A DNA stretch of 64,000 bases from Trachelipus rathkii (lineage: Eukaryota; Arthropoda; Malacostraca; Isopoda; Trachelipodidae), in contig JABUQX010022082.1 of assembly GCA_015478945.1 (NCBI GenBank), forward strand, positions 163,172 through 227,171, written 5' to 3'. Within the stretch, counting starts at the first letter, position 1. Every line of letters starts with the position of its first letter. The position numbers and the translations under genes were made by a program. The notes under the pieces were generated by a model. The model saw only the letters and a list, made by a program, of their open reading frames with translations. It searched no databases and was not told where the DNA came from. Positions 59,251 through 64,000 of the stretch are shown one piece after another.

Positions 59251-59374
59251 AATATATATATATTATATATAATAATATATATATTATATATATATATAGT
59301 ATATATATATAATATATATATATTATATAAGATATAATGATATATATATACATTATAAATGATAGTTATCTTCT

Positions 59375-62300
59375 ATCATCACCATCATCATCTAGCCCCC
59401 AAGACTGGGGGTAAGGTGCGTACGATTGCGACTGGAATCAAAAAAGTAGTAGAAGATATGAAGCAAGTCAAAAAGAAGCCAGCCTTACCACCCCTTTATA
59501 CCTTTTAGTGAGAACTCGTCGCAGTCAGAAAATCCCACCCGAGAGCATCGCAGCATTCACACAGGACGCAACCCAAGACCCTCACTGAAGGTACTCGATG
59601 TAGTGTTCATCCTTAGGGACAAGCCCGCAACCATCCCCTTTAACAAACCCTCGGCATTCACTCCTTTATGCACCTTTCTTCTCTACTTGCCAAGACTCAC
59701 ATTTCTCTATTTCAGGCATTCCTTTACTGACTCAATCCACTTTTTCTTCGGTCTCCCAGCCCGTTGATTCCCAGCCCGTTGATTCCCAGCACACCACCAC
59801 TATGCATCCGATTACCAACCAACTATCTTCCATCCTTTCCGTGAACCAAACCATCCTGCGAACTGCTACTTTCAATATTCCTCATTACCCCTTTCTCATA
59901 CACACCAATCTCCTAATACTTCATTCCTCATTTATCAATTCTTCTCACACTAACAGTCCCGACACCCATTCTGTACTTAGATCTCTATACACTCTTATCT
60001 AGACCATAGTCCTCACTAACTAACATTACACAGGTAACAACATACCCTCATGTAAGACCCTAGTGCATCTCAGACTTAGTCCCTTTACATCCACCCATGA
60101 TTTAATTGCACCAGCCACCTTCCTCCCTTTCACACTTTCCTACTACACTGCAATCATCCATTCCCTTTTCATCAACATTTATCCTAAATATTTTAAACTC
60201 AGACAGCTGTTCCAGCTGCTCCCTTCTAACATAATTTTACACCGAACTGTTCCTCCAACTCACAACATAACCTTACTCTCTTTCTACGTTTACTTTCAAA
60301 ACCCCCCTTTTACACACCCTCAAAGTTCTCTAATACAATCCTGCTCGAGCTCTTCTTCAGATTCACTGCACCAAAACCAAACTTCAAATCCTCATAATAA
60401 TAGGTATGCACGCTAGTGCCACCTTGGTCCACTCTCGCTCCATCTCATTCATTCTAACGACAATCCTCCTGCCACCACCACCTCTATTCTTTCATAACCA
60501 CCATATTACAAATTGAATAACCAAGGTAGGATAACTAACACACCTCTGCCTCACTCCGCTATTAATATAAAGCCAATTTTTTCAAGCGATCATTTATTCT
60601 TACAACTGCTTCACTCCTGTTCAGTAAATATTTCTCCTGCTACACCAAACATATAATCACTTTTTGGACACCCTTTGTTGTGATGCCTATCCATACACCT
60701 GGTTTGCAAATAACCTATAATAAATTTATTCTTCTCCCTCGATTTTCTCAATCATTTGCTTTCAATGTAAAGATTTGAAAGTCCGCGCATCCTATCACAC
60801 CTTGTTCTTCACTAATCAGTTCTTCAGTCACTCGGACGCACTCTTCGACCAAAATACCAGCATATAGTCTGTGCTCGTACAACACAATAAATTGAACTTC
60901 CCCTACTAACTTCCTAGAGTTACCCTATTCCCTTACCTTATATAGAGGGCACATTACTGGCTCTCCTCCATCTCCGTCGGAACTTATAGCTCTCCATAAG
61001 ACCGCTTTGTACACAACTCCAAAATTCCAATCAATCACCATCTCGGCTCCGTTCTTGATCATTTCACCAGCAATCCATCTATGGTGCCAGCAGGTTTACC
61101 ATTCTTCAACCTTTCTCACTCTGATCGCCATTACCTCCTCAATTTACTAGACCTCACTTAGTCCCCATAAGATACATATCCTAATGTGCACCAGCAAACT
61201 CCACACACATTCACCTATCACCCTCCTTCAATTATGTCAATGTGTAGCGAGATTTGTCGAAGTGTCCTTCACACTCCTCCACATTCAATTTTCATCAGGT
61301 GTCCGAAGCACCATCTTCTATTCATTATTCTAAGCAATTCCCCTTATTTCATTGCTTATTGCGCTTCCTTGCCAGAGTGCTTCCCTATCCCTTGTAAGTT
61401 CCCATTCTCCCTCCTTCCAATTTGTTCATTTACCTCTTCTTTTTATCTCCTCCTACCATACGCACCTTAGTATTGTCTTTAATCCCCTTGATGATAATTT
61501 CCAGAACATCTATCTTTTTTGAACCTTCATCATTGGCTTTTAGCTAATTTAGATAGCTTCTTTTTCTCTTTAAATTCTTCCCATCACCATGACTTCATTC
61601 CGACCACTCCGCTGTTTAACATCGGGCCTGGTGTTCCTACTTTAGCAGTGGCACAGCTCCACAATACTTCGTAGATGGCACACCTGCTAACAAGCTGCCT
61701 GTCCTTTCATTGCTCCCAAGGTTTGTTCGAGTTGTCAACTTGTTCCCATTCACTGATTACACACTTGCGCTAGCGTCGGCTTAATACTGTATCCTTATGT
61801 CTTGTTCACTTACACTGCTTCCACTCTTTAACTGTCTACTCACTTCTCCTTATCACCTTCCTCTCCATCCTACCACCATACTTAATTACCTAAAGACAAC
61901 ATGATGACTCCGATCAATCTCATCATTCCACCCCTCGTGTCTGGACTGATTTAACAGTTCAAAAGCACAAGTACCAACATCGTCTTTACCAACACAAGGT
62001 AATGTCATCATATTTTTTCACTTCGATATGCATCCCTAGTTCTCTACTTCTACCAGCCAACTGCGCTATATACTTCATAAGTACTCCTTGTGTTTAAAGA
62101 AAGTGTAGTTGCACTTTGTTGAAGTCTATCTCTCCTTACAAGAAATCAATCACCTTTCCTACATATCTCATTTTTTCCCCACCGACGCCCAAAAGCACAA
62201 TGTGTATATGCCATCCTTTTTTGATCCCTATCCAAGCCATTTAGCGTCTCCCCAAACACATCTGAAGCTCCTACTCACGCCATCCAAACATCATTCAATT

Positions 62301-62700
62301 ATCCCAAACATGCACCTATCTCAACATTACCTCATATGGACATATCTCACAACCACACTACCTTCACCTTTTCCAAACTTAAATTAACGCATTGAATTCT
62401 AGTACTCACACACACATAAGGTAATACCAATAGCTCTGTCACCACAGTCACTTATCGGAATTGCAACCTTCTCTCCCCTCTCATTCCTTTTCCACACCAG
62501 CACACAACATTTCACACCACACCACTCCATTTTCACCGTTTCCTCTTTTCATCTTTGTTTCAGTCTACAGCGAGCAATCAATTTGGCATCTTCTAAATAC
62601 ATCCACAACTTCTCTCCTCTTCTCCTCAACATTTATGCATGGTTTTTTTTAGACTTAAATCATGTTTTTTTTTATGTGTTTTACAACCATGTCGTCGTTA
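59375..62700 (-). mobile_element. LINE copy D, the longest member of the 40-46 kb family
   Basis: Read on the minus strand, the 3' tail is an ATGATGATGGTG repeat at 59375-59395 and the 3' UTR matches copies B and C. The C terminus around 59700-59770 has RAGRPKKKWIESVKECL. An ERMEDSW region follows near 59835, then thumb and palm pieces (VKGTKSEMH-like at 60075; EEQFGVKLC at 60225-60250; a GGYERIEVVVAG stretch near 60490). 61900-62650 probably holds endonuclease remnants (IPISDCGDRAIGITL near 62420-62465). Frameshifts are dense. A 13-base direct repeat (CCCGTTGATTCCC) is duplicated at 59760-59788. Confidence 0.65.
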
Positions 62701-64000
62701 AACCACAATCCCACCAGTAGCATCTAATGTTGACCGATAAAGTTCTTGATTCCTGGGTTTATCCAACTGTCTTGCGATTCTCGTTGTAGTTTCATAACTT
62801 CTATATATCATGCATGTGTCCTGATTATTTGCCTATGTTGTTTTCTTCCACTTATGGTAGGATGTTATCGGGCTTCGTATAATGTTCAGAACATTATCAT
62901 TTGTAAAGATAATGCATCATTAAAGGTTAAATCCTTAAGGTTTGCAGCAGGCAAAGAATTCTTGATTCTTTGTTTGCAGTTTGCGTCCCTTGATTTCTCG
63001 CGCATGATACAGGAATGGTCCCTAATTATCATTTGGTATATATCTAATCATTAGTTTCCTAGTTCGATGATTGGTACATTTATATGTACATAGTTAACTC
63101 ATTATGGTAATCTGAAAATAAAACGTCTATTTTTTCTTGATCAATGATGGAGAGGATAAACATTCGTTCAGATTTTATCACGAAAAATTCTATTTTCAAC
63201 AGTATTTAAAATTTCATGTCGCCTTTGTGCTCAATCACTGTAATCGGAATTGGAGAATAAACTTCCTAGCAATTGTTTTTAGCCAAACCCGGTAACGAAA
63301 ACTTAGCACTGTTCCACGACCAATTTTTGATTTTTTGGGGGCAGCTGTGGACACCCTAAATCACGTATATATTATATAAGTATTATATATATATATAATA
63401 GATATATATATCATATAAATAATTTATATTCTTGTCTTTCTATAGATGCATTTATATTTTTGAGTATAATCTAGTCATATATTATTATACGTAATATAGA
63501 TATATATAATATATAATATATTTGTCAAAAGGGGGAAACTGTTTAGGTGAAAATGGTTAACTTTGAAAATGTCTATATTTCATAATGCTAACCGTTATGA
63601 AATTGGAATAGGTGTTTTTTTAGATAAATAGACGATATTTTAAATATTATTGTCAAAAGTATAATACCAATAAATAAAGATGTTCATTCAAAATATTCCT
63701 CGAAAATAGTGGAGTGGAATTGTTTTTGAAAACAAAAAAAGAAAAAAAAAGTAAAGGTCTGTACAATCTCTAAGACTGAAGAGATTCATCAAACTTTTCG
63801 CCATTAACAGCACATACGAAATGTCTGTAAAATTAAGAGTTTTCCATGTATGTAATGTGCATTAGGTGATATTATTTTTTAAGTTATTCAGTGGTTTCAT
63901 TTTTGGGTAAAACGGGTAGGTAAACTGGTTGACGGTAAACTGGTAACGTATATTTTAAACAGCATCTTCAAGACGTCTAACAACAATGACCAATCCGAGG
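62701..64000. other. AT-rich DNA at the window end
   Basis: A 102-residue open frame (62746-63054) shows no motif. TA-rich patches lie at 63365-63415 and 63480-63525. Nothing else recognised. Confidence 0.4.

Noticed and set aside
59802..62652. Plus-strand Ser/Pro/His-rich open frames
   Set aside because: They are antisense to LINE copy D.

Overview
The window looks like nuclear DNA of an arthropod, most likely a decapod or other malacostracan crustacean. This is inferred from the many (TA)n microsatellites, a Ty1/copia element of the crustacean type, several non-LTR retrotransposon families, hAT remnants, and relics of large DNA viruses or Polintons. Almost every mobile-element frame carries small indels, many in homopolymer runs, so true decay and imperfect long-read consensus are hard to separate. 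No rRNA gene, CRISPR array or complete multi-exon host gene was recognised.

Layout. 1-2000: a ~1 kb unit repeated about twice, built of fold-back repeats (core TAAGTCGAAGGTCTAAGTGC), an 11-bp minisatellite and a second inverted-repeat family. 2100-9770: a compact, virus-like island. It has a frameshifted protein with a duplicated Cys motif, two IAP-type RING genes in inverted orientation with matching promoters, a 174-aa gene, a 388-aa open frame and a basic 203-aa open frame. Palindromic tandem repeats and repeated flanks lie between them. TATA plus initiator spacing resembles early promoters of nimaviruses (white-spot-type viruses), so a relic of an endogenous nimavirus-like genome is a reasonable but unproven reading. 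A LINE fragment and a (TA)n tract close the island at about 9.77-10.3 kb.

10.3-20.27 kb: sequence with almost no (TA)n and no recognisable element, and the least explained part. 20.27-28.12 kb: a long inverted repeat. Each ~2.2-2.4 kb arm carries an outer minisatellite, a broken A32-like (FtsK/HerA-type) packaging ATPase and a small basic/hydrophobic pX-like protein, both pointing inward. This is a degraded Polinton/adintovirus-like element. Its centre now holds (TA)n tracts and hAT debris. 28.1-31.2 kb: GC-rich repeats, minisatellites and a second hAT transposase remnant. 31.4-33.1 kb: a non-coding TIR transposon containing a five-copy hairpin repeat.

34.0-40.1 kb: one copia LTR retrotransposon with both LTRs, gag with three CCHC knuckles, protease, integrase, reverse transcriptase and RNase H, all broken by indels or stops. 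A tRNA-derived SINE sits inside it, flanked by a 117-bp direct duplication. 40.3-46.8 kb: 3' ends of one LINE family. 47.8-49.5 kb: large (TA)n fields. 52.8-54.4 kb: a CR1/Jockey-like LINE relic. 55.35-55.51 kb: one well-bounded candidate host exon. 55.85-56.57 kb: a TIR element related to repeats near the window start. 57.5-58.7 kb: a LINE with RNase H broken by a 105-bp C tract. 59.4-62.7 kb: a longer minus-strand copy of the 40-46 kb LINE family. The end of the window is AT-rich non-coding DNA.
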